From Phallusia mammillata (taxonomy: Eukaryota > Chordata > Ascidiacea > Phlebobranchia > Ascidiidae), in NCBI GenBank assembly GCA_003260075.1, contig QLIY01000310.1:27077-91076 (forward strand): a stretch of DNA of 64,000 nucleotides. Direction: 5' to 3'. The notes under the pieces were generated by a model. It was not told where the DNA came from, made no database searches, and saw only the letters and a list, made by a program, of their open reading frames with translations. A program made the position numbers and the translations under genes. How positions within the stretch are numbered: position 1 is the stretch's first letter; every line of letters starts with the position of its first letter. Positions 44,771 through 56,482 of this stretch are shown here, piece after piece.

Positions 44771-47700
44771 TTAAACAAGCTGCAGACGATCAGTTGATTG
44801 GGCTGTCCCGGACAAAGTTGTCTTTTCCATTTCTTCATATTCCTTGATAAGTCCAGTGAGGGAGTTTAAACTTTCATCGAACAGTGAGGATTCAAACCCA
44901 TCCACTTTTTCGTAGTGATGAACATGTGCCTTGCGACTGTACAGTTTCACAAACCTGTCTTTAAGGTCAGTGAATGTGTGTCGAATGCAGGTGTTATTGG
45001 CTAGTGCGAGAAGCGAGTACTGTTGTCCGATTGGTGGTAAACTGAAATAATAATTTAAGGGTCACATGAAAATCTAAAAGCCAATTTTGACAAGAGTTAC
45101 AAGAATATAAAGCAAAACAAGAAGGGAAAACCTGTAGCCAATTTAACTATTACTTTTTTCAAAATTTACAACCATGAAATGCATATGTTTTGGGCATTTC
45201 CTTAGTAACTTAACCATGATTGACATATTTAACTGCATTATGACCTTATATTTCTTTACAACTTACAATTTTTTGGCAAAATTTGAAGTTAGTTTTTTCA
45301 GAAGCATATCCACTGCATTACAAACTGCTGTAAAAGAAATGTGTTAAAAATTATTAACTGTTGAACCTACTTGCAAAGACCCGTTTTCCAGCCCTCTTGG
45401 TTCCAGTTGACAAAAGAAAGGTTGCGACTTAACTTTGCGATGTTCCGATTTAAATCTGATGTTTGAACATTTTTGCCTCTGACCATCAAAGCACAAGCCA
45501 AGTATAAACTGTGTCTGGGGTCAGATAACATAAGTTGGTGATCCTGAATTTAAAAACAAACTTATTTTCCCAAAATGATTGCCCCCCCCCCATGAAGTAA
45601 AAAATGAAAAGGAATAGACTCTTTGAAATTAGCTATATATAAAGTTGAAAGCTAAATATTCCACCCTAAAAGCATTTCTAATTTTTAAGACAAAAAAGGC
45701 ATAACAACGTAAAAAACATTACATTAAAACAGATCAAAAATGACAAAAAACATATTGCAAACTGAACAAAAAACATTAAACAAGTGAAAATTATGACCTT
45801 CTGTACCTTACCCCCCCCCCGGTTACTAAGTAAAAACGGAAAAGGAATTGACTCTTCGAAGGTAGCTGCCAAATATTCCACCCTAAAAGCACTGGTAATT
45901 TTTAAGACAAAAAAGGCATTACAACCTAAAATTACTAAATTTAACCAGATCAAAAATGATAAAAAAAAACATATTGCTAACTGAACAAAAAACATTAAAC
46001 AAGCCTTTTTTGACACTTTTGTACCTTTGAAAATAAATCCTCAAATGCTTGGTCAAGTTTTCGTGGTGGCAGAGCAACATCTTTTGAAATATACAACGGG
46101 GATAGACTTGAAACAAGGTAGTGCTGTTTGGGAAAAGGCACCAGGTTCATAACAATCTCATTTAAATCGACATTCAACGAACCCTAAAAAGCAAGTCACA
46201 TCAAAATACATTTAGTTTTTCCAGAACAAAATAAAATGCTGTTTTTGTTGGTGCTTGAATCATTAAATGTGACGCCTCCAATGTATTCTTGGTATTGTAT
46301 TTTACTTATTCATACACCATCATCATTTTGATCTGACCATACTTTTTATGTGACTAACCACATTTACAAAAATACAAGTTTTGCTATTTACATGTATTTT
46401 GTGTTCTGCAATGCATTATCATCAGTCGTGCAATAAACTTATAATTGCTTACTTCAAATCGTGATGAACTTGTCATGTTAAGTATTACGTTGGCCACAAG
46501 GTTGTTCATTGCATCGAAGGGTTTCGCGCTCTTCTCAGATGGCTTTTCAAACTTTCCAGACCTTACAGCCTAAAATATCACATAAATATCACAAAATCAA
46601 AAGAAATGTCAAACTCCCCCCCCCCCAGTATTACGTTGGCCACAAGGTTGTTCATTGCATCGAAGGGTTTCGCGTTCTTCTCAGTTGGCTTTTCAAACTT
46701 TCCAAACTTTCCAGACCTTACAGCCTAAAATATCACATAAATATCACTAAACCAAAAGAAATGTCAAACTACCCCCCCCCCGTGTAGTATTAAAACACTA
46801 ATAAATCTAATAATAAGCCACAAAATACATTTAAAAAATTAAGGGAGTATTCTGTATGGTCTCTTAAGATTATTCAAAAGTACTTGAAAAGTTAGACCTG
46901 CTGAACTTTGTTGCAAATATTTATCAGAGCTTGGTTATTGATTGGAAGCACACAGTCGGCTTTTTCTGTGAGTTCGTACGTTGCTAGCATACTGTTGTAC
47001 GGAGAGGTGATAACATCATCGTCACTAGAGGGATAAACAGCTCCAACAAATCGATAAACTTCAGGAAACTCATCCTAAACAGCATGCCCCCCCCCCGTTG
47101 CAAATATTTATCAGAGCTTGGTTATTGATTGGAAGCACACAGTCAGCTTTTTCTGTAAGTTCGTACGTTGCTAGCATACTGTTGTACGGAGATGTGATAA
47201 CATCATCGTCACTAGAGGGATAAACAGCTCCAACAAATCGGTAAACTTCAGGAAACTCATCCTAAACAGCATAACACAGAAAGTAGATGAAGAAGAGATG
47301 TCATGAAAGCAGTTCCTATAAATTGTAACATAAAACATAACAACTGCTAACATTTGTAAATTGTGTTTAAAACAGCTTGATTGAGTGCAAGTTTTGTAAT
47401 GCACATTAGGGGATATTTGGTGCTACTGACATCACACCTGCAAAATGGATAAGAGCGATGTTCCTAGACCAGACCCAGTACCACCACCAGTTGAATGGAG
47501 AACAAAAAAGCATTGCAAGCAGTCACACAGTTCTGCTGCCTTTCGTACCTGCAAATACGTATGATATGAGTTAAAAGGCATTAGATAATAAGTATATGTT
47601 CGAACCACTGCAGTTATGTTTAGACATAGATTTAAAAATGTTTTCACCTCAAACCAGTTAAAAATATCAAAAAGTTTTTTCATGCTGCTATAAATTCAAA

Positions 47701-49092
47701 ATAAAACTATTTCAGTAACATAACATGGACAGGTTTACAAAATTAACAAAAAACTCTGTTGGTAGTATGATTTTTATGAAAGTTAACTATCTCAGAAAAA
47801 TCCCTAAAATGTTACTGTAAAAATTTGGTAATGGTCAATCAGTTCTCACTTGTTCAGCTATTTGCTCACGGTACATCGTTCCATATTCCTTGTTACCGAC
47901 AGCCCAGTTGTTTCCAGAACCAAAGCTGTTTGTAATTAATTGCTTGCTGTCAAATATTTCACCTAAAGAGCAATATATATATATACTCTGAAAATGGTTA
48001 ACATGAAAGAGGTAATGTTTATTGTCCTTGTTGCTAGAGTTTCAGTAACAATGTCAAGTTTGTTGTCCCCCCCCCCTTCCTTGTTACCGACAGCCCAGTT
48101 GTTTCCAGAACCAAAGCTGTTTGTGATTAATTGCTTGCTGTCAAATATTTCGCCTAAAGAGCAATATATATATATATTATGTGAAAATGGTTAACGTGAA
48201 AGATGAAAGAGGTAATGTTTATTATCCTTGTTGCTAGAGCAAGAACAATGTCAAGTTTGTTGCACTTTTTTGTTTAAAGACGTTTTTCAATTATTTTACA
48301 GAATTGGGAGGATTATATTCAGTTAAAATCTGTTCTTATTAACTGTCGCCAACAAAACCGTAACAACTAATGTGAACAGTTTAATGATGAAAATAACGGC
48401 CCAAATAGACGTAAAAAGCGACATGCTTTATTGTTCAAACGTTTCGCCAAATGCTCATGCCATCATCAGTGATATCTGTTCTTATTCTGCAAATCTTGCA
48501 GGCTTTATATGACTTGAGTTTACAATCACTATCAAAGTTATGTTTATTATATCTCATTCGTTTTCTTACCTAGCTGTCCCTGTAACAGTTCATTGATTAC
48601 TCCTTCTTCCATATCAACTAGAATGGCTCGAGCTTTCAGTTTGTTGATTTTGTTTGATCCAGTTCTCATTGGAAGGTCATAAGTCTCATCACTGTATGTT
48701 TCTGTGTTTCTGTAAGTTTTGAATTAAATCAAAGTGTTTATTGTAAATACACTGGCCCATGTGAATTATTTGAATGCAAAGAAGCATGAATTTTAGCTGC
48801 CATGTAAAAAAATCTGTTTACAAGCAATGTTTACTTCCTTCAAGTAACATTGGTTCAGTGGAATTAATACGATGACAAATGTTTTTCGATGACTGGCACT
48901 TTTGGCAAATTCAAATAGACAATATAAACGGTAAAATTTTGTTTCGTTAAAATACCTGAAAAAGCTGGATATTGCATCATCATAAATTCCATTTTTGCTG
49001 TAAAAAGCATGTTCATGGAGGCATTGATCCCAGAAACGACAACCAATTTGATTTCCACACTGTCCAACTTGAATCATGATAGACTGCGTCAT
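44771..49092 (-). CDS. TUBE1: Epsilon-tubulin, complete, 9 coding exons
   Basis: Epsilon-tubulin is a centriolar tubulin needed for doublet/triplet microtubules of centrioles and basal bodies. Exons: 49092-48956, 48709-48570, 47962-47850, 47548-47438, 47074-46898, 46569-46453, 46183-46025, 45543-45371 and 45041-44771. They total 1398 nt, 465 aa (human 475), all GT/AG and in frame. Signatures: the N-terminus [17 protein letters not shown] (GTP-binding N-loop), the tubulin signature [10 protein letters not shown] in exon 4, [16 protein letters not shown] in exon 7, and epsilon-specific features such as [12 protein letters not shown] in exon 1 and [13 protein letters not shown] in exon 8. These separate it from alpha, beta, gamma and delta. 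Exons 3, 5, 6 and the 3' end exist in a second allelic copy beside C10-C11 joiners. The gene is tail-to-tail with VPS35, stops 626 bp apart as drawn. Very well supported. Confidence 0.97.
45582..46024. repeat. TUBE1 intron 7 with allelic duplication
   Basis: About 45592-45810 repeats at 45821-46020, separated by C10 (45811-45820), with a further C10 at 45582-45591. The copies share AATAGACTCTTTGAAAT / AATTGACTCTTCGAAGG starts and TTTTTAAGACAAAAAAGGCA. No coding sequence. Confidence 0.8.
46627..46724 (-). repeat. Allelic copy of TUBE1 exon 6 with a 9-bp in-frame insertion
   Basis: After C11 (46616-46626) most of exon 6 repeats. It carries one extra 9-bp unit (AAACTTTCC duplicated on the + strand), so this allele would encode three more residues in the linker around KFEKP. 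The acceptor is intact. A further C10 lies at 46772-46781. Confidence 0.85.
47097..47261 (-). repeat. Allelic copy of TUBE1 exon 5
   Basis: It repeats 165 of the 177 nt of exon 5, including its acceptor, after C10 (47087-47096). The other copy (46898-47074) is complete. The differences are silent (for example CGA/CGG-type third positions). Confidence 0.88.
48077..48153 (-). repeat. Allelic copy of TUBE1 exon 3 (5' part)
   Basis: It follows C10 (48067-48076) and carries the acceptor and the first 77 nt of exon 3, with a silent GGT/GGC difference at the junction codon. Confidence 0.85.
48386..48480 (-). repeat. Inverted copy of the repeat found at the left window edge
   Basis: On the minus strand this reads CACTGATGATGGCATGAGCA, then GCGAAACGTTTGAACAATAA, then TTTTTACGTCTAT, matching positions 1-100 with few changes. 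It lies in TUBE1 intron 2. The CTGATGA and GAAAC blocks are preserved; the hairpin between them is slightly decayed (TTGGC instead of TTGCC). Confidence 0.8.
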
Positions 49093-50481
49093 TATTAATC
49101 AAAATATCACAAGACAAAATACACAACAACATTCGAAGTTTCTAACCAACCACTTTTTGTCTAAAGATTACAAGCATAAATAGAAATAAAAACTTCAACT
49201 TTGAATACAAAAAGCTACAAAATTTAAGACTTGCTTTTGAGATCCAACAAAAATAGACTGAAAAACTTGCATTAAAAAGTCAAATTTTAACACTTTAATT
49301 ACTGAAAGAGAAAAAACAGTATTCAAGTTTAAATTGCGGCGTTAAATTAAATAAAAATCAAGATATTTGAAGACGTACAGTTCTGTTTAGTTTTTTTGCT
49401 GCATTGTTGTTTTGAAACTGGCGCATGCGTTTCGCTGCGGGTCATTGCACATCTAATGACCCGTAAAGACATCAATAACGTAATCAAGCGGAACAAATAC
49501 TTTTTTTATTCAGTCAGTTGTTTGAGCAAAAATTTTTATGTCACATGTTTGAAACATTTTGTGCTTTTATATTTAATAAAATATTTAATCAAACGTTCTA
49601 TTTGAATTGAACACAACAAAAGCTGCAATGTTAGGTTAGAAACTTTGATCTTAATGAAGATATAATTAACTTCAAAACGAGAATGGCTGGCCAACCGCAA
49701 AGTGAGATAAAGTTGGAAATTTGAATAAACTTTTTGAGGACGTAATCCGTTTTTGTTCGACTCAGATCAGCCTATTGTTTATTTTTGCATACACAAACAG
49801 CAATAGGGTAATGGTGTTTACATGCTTAAAAAGAGCTGCTACCTGCTATGTTGTCCTTTATTTGAGCTGGCCAACCTGTAAGTACTGTGTCTCCGGTGTG
49901 GCCAATCAGTCTGTCCTTATCCGGATTCAGAAAAATTTTTTTTCTCGGGATCCCGATTGAAAAATTTGCCGATTATTTTGTGGGTAATTACTAGGGTTTC
50001 TCAAATTTGCCACTCTGGCTTATCCTGGGATGAAAACAACTTAAATCCTGGGATTTTATATGTTCCATTTTCGTTAATTTTATAAAATTTGTTTCTTTGT
50101 TTCATTTTTGTTTTTATTTAGCGAACAAAGTGTAAATTCATTATGTTCATAAATCTGCCCTAGAGCTGTCTTTTATATTCCAAGTTAATTGCATCATTTT
50201 TTGTTTAATCTTTTTTTAAATTGAAAATATTATGTATAAATTGCAATCGGTTTTCAATTTAGGCTGTTGGTGAGTTCAATATTCAACACATCAGGTTCCA
50301 CTGGGTTGGGGCAGTGCCGCTCAACATAATGGAGCGGGTATCGGGTAAAACACATAAATTGCCAGATTTTTACAAATATTCTATTTGAATAAGCTTGTGT
50401 AAAATTAAATTTGTGGTAAAACCTTGTGGTTGCAAAATATGGAATAGAAACTGGTGCAAAAAATAATAGAAAATTCAAAAA
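49093..50481. other. TUBE1 5' flank and left arm of a composite repeat
   Basis: The presumed TUBE1 promoter lies at about 49093-49460, with a GC-richer patch GCGCATGCGTTTCGCTGCGG near 49420. From about 49930 the sequence becomes repeat-like. GTAATTACTAGGGTTTCT (49984-50001) has an exact inverted partner at 51241-51258. No gene is recognised between. Confidence 0.45.
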
Positions 50482-50939
50482 ATGGACAAGTTGATTTGGC
50501 AAGAGCACACATATGTGCTGGAAAAAGCTCCCGGCGTGGGATTTGGGTTTGCTATGAACGAAGAAAGAGACAATGTTGGATCCGAATCTGGGGATCCTTC
50601 CATCATTATATCGGATGTTGTAAAAGTAGGCCCAGCTGCTGAGAAACTGAAAATCAATGACATTGTTCTTCGTGTGAATGGCAAACCCCCCCCCCCCATA
50701 TGTGCTGGAAAAAGCTCCCGGCGTGGGATTTGGGTTTGCTATGAGCGAAGAAAGAGGCAATGTTGGATCCGAATCTGGGGATCCTTCCATCACTATATCG
50801 GATGTTGTAAAAGTAGGCCCAGCTGCAGAGAAACTAAAAATCAATGTCTAATATGACACATGCTGTGAGAGAACTGAAAAATACTGGACAAAGTATTGAA
50901 TTGACCATAAAGCGTAAAGTCCAGGCTAAAGTGGGATGA
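50482..50939 (+). pseudogene. ZO (TJP)-type PDZ1 fragment, two partial copies around a C12 joiner
   Basis: From ATG 50482 the frame reads MDKLIWQEHTYVLEKAPG, then GFGFAMNEERDN and SIIISDVVKVGPAAEKL, up to VNGK at the joiner (50686-50697). This resembles the N-terminus plus PDZ1 domain of zonula occludens proteins, including the carboxylate-binding loop GFGF. The second copy (50698-50939) repeats residues 13 onward but loses roughly 35-40 nt after KIN. It then continues in another frame as SNMTHAVRELKNTGQSIELT to a stop after KVQAKVG. No PDZ2, SH3 or GUK sequence follows and no introns interrupt it. The simplest view is a retro- or transposon-captured fragment, broken in at least one allele. 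It could still be a single-PDZ gene on the other allele. Confidence 0.6.
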
Positions 50940-51461
50940 GAGACGCCACCGCCTGGTCGACTTAGCAGAATTAGAATGTGAATTTGACAAATTGAAGAGC
51001 AATACTGTGGATTCTTACACTGTTGTACCGTTCGCAACAACAGAACTTTTTACCATTCCTGTTTAAATTGTTACAAGAAACCTCGGGAAACCTTTTAATT
51101 CACGGAAACCTGAAGGGTGTCGCACCTCTGGTTGAAGAGTGCAACTTAAAAAGCAATCAATTTTTGTCCCAGGATTTCTCGGGGAAAAAGAGAAAATATC
51201 GGGATATTTGTTTTGCCAAAATTGCCCGGCATTCCGGGAAAGAAACCCTAGTAATTACGTTATTGCAATCGGTTTATTTTCGCTGGAGGCATTTAATTAG
51301 CTATGATTATGGTGATTAAAACCATTTGCAATCTTGTTTAACGTAAACACGTTTTGAAAATTACGAAAATGAAATTTGTTTTTTCCAGTAAAAATACATT
51401 TTTTATGTTTTCAGATTGCTGGATATAGAAATAAAATGTTATTTGCAACAAACACAATATA
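50940..51461. other. Right arm of the composite repeat and ANKRD13 5' flank
   Basis: It contains the inverted partner AGAAACCCTAGTAATTAC (51241-51258) of 49984-50001. At about 51117-51140 is a TGTCGCACCTCTGGTTGAAG stretch like a MITE terminus. A 3' splice-like TATGTTTTCAG ends at 51414, 47 bp before the ANKRD13 ATG, with no coding exon upstream. Confidence 0.45.
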
Positions 51462-54400
51462 ATGGCAGGGGAAAGTGATTTGTCCGAGTGCTACCCACTC
51501 CATTGGATGGTTTGGCATAATCAGTATGAAAAACTGAGGGAGTTACTAAGCAATCCAGAAAAAGACACAGAAAAAATTGATTCTCGAGGAAGAACTGTTC
51601 TACATCTCGCTGTTTCATTGGGTCATATTGAATGTGCAAGGTTAGTAGATAGGGAAAAGCTACTTACATTGTTTTGTTTTTTTCTTAAATGGTTTTGGCA
51701 GGATGCAGACAAAAACAGTTATTTTATCTTTTTTACTTGATGCCTAACAACAAAATGTTTATTAAAACACAAGGGTTACATTTACTTTTAAACCAACATA
51801 AAATATATATTTACTGACTAAATGGAATAAATGGTGATTTGTTTTGTAAACAATACACCTGTATATCATTTATCAAAATATAATTTGTTTCCAGTTTGCA
51901 TTTAAGAAAGCATGTGGGTGTTTAATTTAATCTCAATGAGTTAAGATAGTTAGATTTAGGCCTCTAAAGATGCCCTAACAATCGTTGTGCCACAAAAAGA
52001 TGCTAGACCTGTCACAATATTACCATATCCTAACAATCATTTTTTAAAACAACCTTTTATTCATGAATTAACCATTGCAATAGCTGATGGACAATTTTAC
52101 TGACTGTCCTAATTATACCAAACACATATATCTCTTGATATAGTATAAATCACGATGTGGTTTTTGTGTATTTAGATTTGGTTTTGAGGTGGGACACTAT
52201 TTTTAAAACTGTTGTAAGTGTAACATGATTGAGAAAAGGTTGCAGATGACTTATCTAAAGTATGCATAAACAGCTCTATAGCATAAATCAAGAAAGTGAC
52301 AATAAACTGAATCATAGCTGGAATTGTGTGATTTCAAGGATTTCAGTCCTCGGTCTATCTCAGATATTATAACCAAATGACATTACTGCGACACCATAAA
52401 AAATAATTTTCTGGATAGGTTACTCCTTCACAATGGAGCCAACGTCCTTGCGGAGAACAAAGATGGATGGTCCGTGTTGCATGAAGCTATCAGTACTGGT
52501 GATCCAGAAATGGTCGCACTCATTCTTCAGTTTCGAGATTATCGACAAGCTTGCATACGGTACAGTAAAATATTTACACTAGGCCATATGAAAAGGAAGT
52601 GACAGTGTATATTTCCTGCCTGCTTTATGACATTATATGTATATTTTGCTTTTCCTACCCTAGCAGTGTTCCCCCCCCCCCGCACTCATTCTTCAGTTTC
52701 GAGATTATCGACAAGCTTGCATACGGTATAGTAAAATATTTACCCTAGGCCATATGAAGAGGAAGTGACAGTGTATATTTCCTGCCAGCTTTATGACATT
52801 ATATGTATATTTTGCTTTTCCTACCCTTGCAGTGTTTCGATTGATTAATGCGAATCATAAAAGTAATATACATTGTGCAACTATAAAAGTTGTAAGAGTA
52901 AGAAAAAACTTTGCCACTGGAATCAAGTTATTAGTGCAAAATCCATGTTCTATACATATATATTTATTGTATACAAAGGCATTTTTGCCCCTCTTTGTAG
53001 TATGTATGTAATTGATTACATGTATGATGCATATTAGGCATGTGAGAGAATACTTTCTCAAATGTTACCCCCCCCCCAAATCCATGTTCTATACATATAT
53101 ATTTATTGTATACAAAGGCATTTTTTGCCCCTCTTTGTAGTATGTATGTAATTGATTACATATATGATGCATGTTAGGCATGTGAGAGAATACTTTCTCA
53201 AATGTTGTCTTAGATTAAATTATGATATTATAACATTACCAAACCCTCACCCAACCCCAAAGGCCCTAACGGCACTTTTGTAGGTCTACAAAATTTTTGC
53301 ATCAATTATATTTTTAATCATAAACTTACCTGCCAAAGAACTTGTGTATATAGAATACATTATGCAGCAGTTTCAACAATCTCTGTTGTCATCATCAGTG
53401 TAGGTATTCTGTATACACAAGTTCTTCAGTTATGTTTAGGATTAAATTACTCTTCAAGTCTGTGTATAGTGTTCCTAAGTATATTTCTGTTCATTAAAAC
53501 TGTGTTCAACATTACAGATAACAAATACTGTTTTTTCACAGATTAGAAGCAGTCCCCAAACTTTTAAGCGAACTTAGAAACTCTCCTGATTTTTATGTTG
53601 AAATGAAGTGGGAATTTAACAGTTGGATTCCACTTCTTTCCAAAGTCTGTCCCAGTGACGTTTGCAAGATATGGAAAAAGGGATCCTGCATTCGTGTTGA
53701 TACAACTCTACTAGGCTTCGAAAACATGACATGGAAGCGAGGAGACCGAAGTTTTGTGTTTAAGGGATGTGACCAGGGGGCGACACTTCTTGATATCAAT
53801 CATGATTCCAAGGAAGTGATAGAAGAAGTCCTGTTTGATGACAATGTTTTGTCGTTTGACATGTTTACGCCAAGCCAGGATGTTATCCTACATAGACTTA
53901 CCCATCCGGTTGTATGCACCCATTTAAATGTGGACACTATACAACTGGAAGTAAGCACTTATGGATTTTTAGGCTGGCGTAGTGACCGACATGAAACTGT
54001 CAATGGATACAAGGCAGCTGTTCATTCAGCGTCAAATGTTGAGATTGTTACAAAAACTCGGGCAGAACATGTCGATGACAAGAACTCCAAAAAGTCAGAA
54101 AACAACAGCATAGCATCTCGTTTTTTAAAGTCGTTTTCAGGGTTTTCTCTGGACCACAATGCAACATCATCACAGACCAGTGAACCTAATGAGCATGCAA
54201 CAGCCGGTAATCCTGAGGGCTTATCACCAGAGCAGTATTTCAGCGACAACCAAGACAAGACTGTTGACATTGGCAGACCAAAGGAGACTACAGTAAAAAT
54301 CCAAAAGTTTAAGGGATGTTTATGGATGTGCAAAGAATTTCCGTTATCGCTGACTCAGCAAGTCTTACCAATTATTGACCTCATGTCCACCACGAGTCCA

Positions 54401-54967
54401 CATTTCAGGAAACTTGGTGACTTCATTAAAATGAAGCTGCCAGCAGGGTTTCCTGTAAAGATCGAGATCCCCGTGTTTCATGTCCTGAATGCTTGTGTCA
54501 CATTTGATAACATTAATGGAAAAAAGAGTTCTGAAGTTAAAGCAGTTCCGTTTGTATCTGAAATGCAGCCGGAGGGTCCTGAAGGTGCTCCTTTGGAAGT
54601 CATCGTGGAAGAAGAATGCTTTGAGGCACCAGTGGGGTATCAAGTCATGAGCATTTCTTCCAACAAGACGCCAGGTCCTCGTGTGGATGAAGATGAAAGA
54701 CTCCTCCAGTTAGCGATACAGCAGAGTCTTATGATGCAGGAGGGCACTGAAGAGGAGCAGGTCACTCTTATGGAAGCACTAAGCAACTCTTCTCCGGGTA
54801 GCAACAGAAATCGCAACCACAGTCCATTGCCACCTCTTCCTCATGAAGATGAGTTTCAAAAAGCTTTAAGGTTGTCGGCCCTTGAGGCGGACAAGTATAA
54901 AGCTCTTGAAGAGCAAGAAAATGAAGAACTACGTAAAGCATTGGAACTTTCAATGCTCGACAAATGA
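51462..54967 (+). CDS. ANKRD13-family ankyrin/UIM protein, complete, 3 coding exons
   Basis: Exons 51462-51640, 52419-52559 and 53542-54967 (1426 nt) sum to 1746 nt, 581 aa, close to vertebrate ANKRD13A (590). The ankyrin repeats occupy about residues 1-100 (YPLHWMVWHNQYEKLRELL, GRTVLHLAVSLGHIECA, DGWSVLHEAISTGDPEMVA). The central region is the conserved ANKRD13 domain (WIPLLSKVCPSDVCKIWKKG; VKIEIPVFHVLNACVTF). The C-terminus has ubiquitin-interacting motifs: DERLLQLAIQQSL, DEFQKALRLSALEAD and NEELRKALELSM. ANKRD13A/B/D bind K63-linked ubiquitin on internalising receptors, and this protein has the same layout. Which vertebrate paralogue it corresponds to cannot be decided; it may be pre-duplication. 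Intron density is low, most of the protein being in one exon. Exon 2's 3' part is repeated after a joiner (see 52682). Confidence 0.95.
51641..52418. other. ANKRD13 intron 1
   Basis: AT-rich intron of 778 bp, GT at 51641 and AG at 52418. No repeat or internal gene is recognised. Confidence 0.7.
52682..52725 (+). repeat. Allelic copy of the end of ANKRD13 exon 2
   Basis: After C11 (52671-52681) the last 44 nt of exon 2 and the same donor (ACGGTAYAG) recur, followed by about 110 bp of duplicated intron. No amino-acid difference is seen. Confidence 0.85.
53335..53428 (-). repeat. Fold-back repeat with a hammerhead-like core
   Basis: Inverted arms AAGAACTTGTGTATA.AGAATAC (about 53337-53359 and 53404-53427) enclose a loop. 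On the minus strand the loop reads CTGATGA, then a possible 4-bp hairpin ACAA..TTGT, then GAAAC. The order CTGATGA-hairpin-GAAAC between pairing arms matches the skeleton of a hammerhead ribozyme. A cleavage triplet in the right place is uncertain. Confidence 0.75.
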
Positions 54968-56397
54968 TTTCAACCAAACCTGTTATGTTGCTTGTTGTCG
55001 TATGTCCCAGATTTATTTATTGTTATTGTGTGTTGTCCATTCTGTGAGTTTAGATAATTATGCTAAAACGTTTTATGGTGTATCATGTTTCATCAGTCCT
55101 TTTTAGAATGAGATTGCAGTGTCGTTTTTCAAAAACATGTTGGTCCTTTTCAAATTTTTTTTTTCTTGAGCTATTTCACTTTTCACTTTACCCCCCCCCC
55201 GCAGTGTCGTTTTTCAAAAACATGTTGGTCCTTTTCAAATTTTTTTTTCTTGAGCTATTTCACTTTCACGACTTTTGACCATAACCTAAACTACCAATCT
55301 GTTAAAACTTTGTTTATTGCATTGCATTTCCAGCATAAATCTAATCACTTGTTTACTTCAATCTTTTAGTAACCTCTTAATATGCTTTGCTAAATTTATT
55401 ATCAGTATAAAAACTTAAAAATCATTGATGGCTTTTATAAGTCACAGGTCGTTTTAAAATGTAGGGGCCATTTTGTTTGAATTTGCTATGGTTGACTGCA
55501 TTAATCGTGCTTGAAACCCACTGAATAAGTCTTTACTAGATGATACTTTATGGACACATGCAAGTTCGATGTTTTTGATTCTGCACTGTAAAGTTTAGGC
55601 TGCCTCTTCAAACTGGTGTTTGATTGTGTTGTTTTTTTGTCCTGTTGATATCCCACAGGTTCCATCAATTTAATAAAGTTCACTTGGTTCCTTATGTTCA
55701 CATGTTAAAGAAGAAAAGCGAATTTGTTTTTTTGTTGAAAGGAAATCAAATGGTCAGATTAGAAAGTAAATTTAGGATACAGAATACAACCAGAAACATG
55801 TGGTGAAGCAGATAAAGTACGCCCTAAAATTGTTTCTACCATTCGTATTTCAAGCAAATATATTTTTGTCACATTTCAAACACGGCCAACTTTTGAAAAA
55901 TAGGTAAGAGCGTTAAAAAAAGCAAAAAGTTCAAATGTACACAGAAATCGGCAATACTTTTCGGTCGTGCAAAGATCTGGCGCGGAAATATTTTTTGGCG
56001 CGAAACAGTTTCAAGACCAAACCCTTTGTTGAGCATTAATGAACAAAAAGGCATTACTTATATTTGCTCAAATTATACACAAGACTGTATTATTTATACC
56101 GGACGGTTTACAAAACGTTTTTTTAAAGACCCCCCCCCCAAAGTTTAGGCTGCCTCTTCAAACTGGTGTTTGATTGTGTTGTTTTTTGTCCTGTTGATCC
56201 CACAGGTTCCATAAATTTAATAAAGTTCACTTGGTTCCCAATGTTCACTTGTGTATAGAGGAAAAGCGAATTTGCTTTTTGTTAGAGAAAGACAAAACGT
56301 CAGATTTGGAAGGTAAACTTAGGAAACAGAAGACAACTAGAAAAACAGGGCGAAGCAGAAAAAGTACGCCCAAAAATTGTTTCTACTAATCGCGTTT

Positions 56398-56482
<85 letters not shown>

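Larger units (their letters stand above)
52560..53541. other. ANKRD13 intron 2 with allelic duplications and a fold-back repeat
   Basis: 52940-53067 repeats at 53078-53206 around C10 (53068-53077). The segment 53335-53428 is a fold-back element listed separately. The intron ends at TTTTTTCACAG (53541). Confidence 0.7.
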
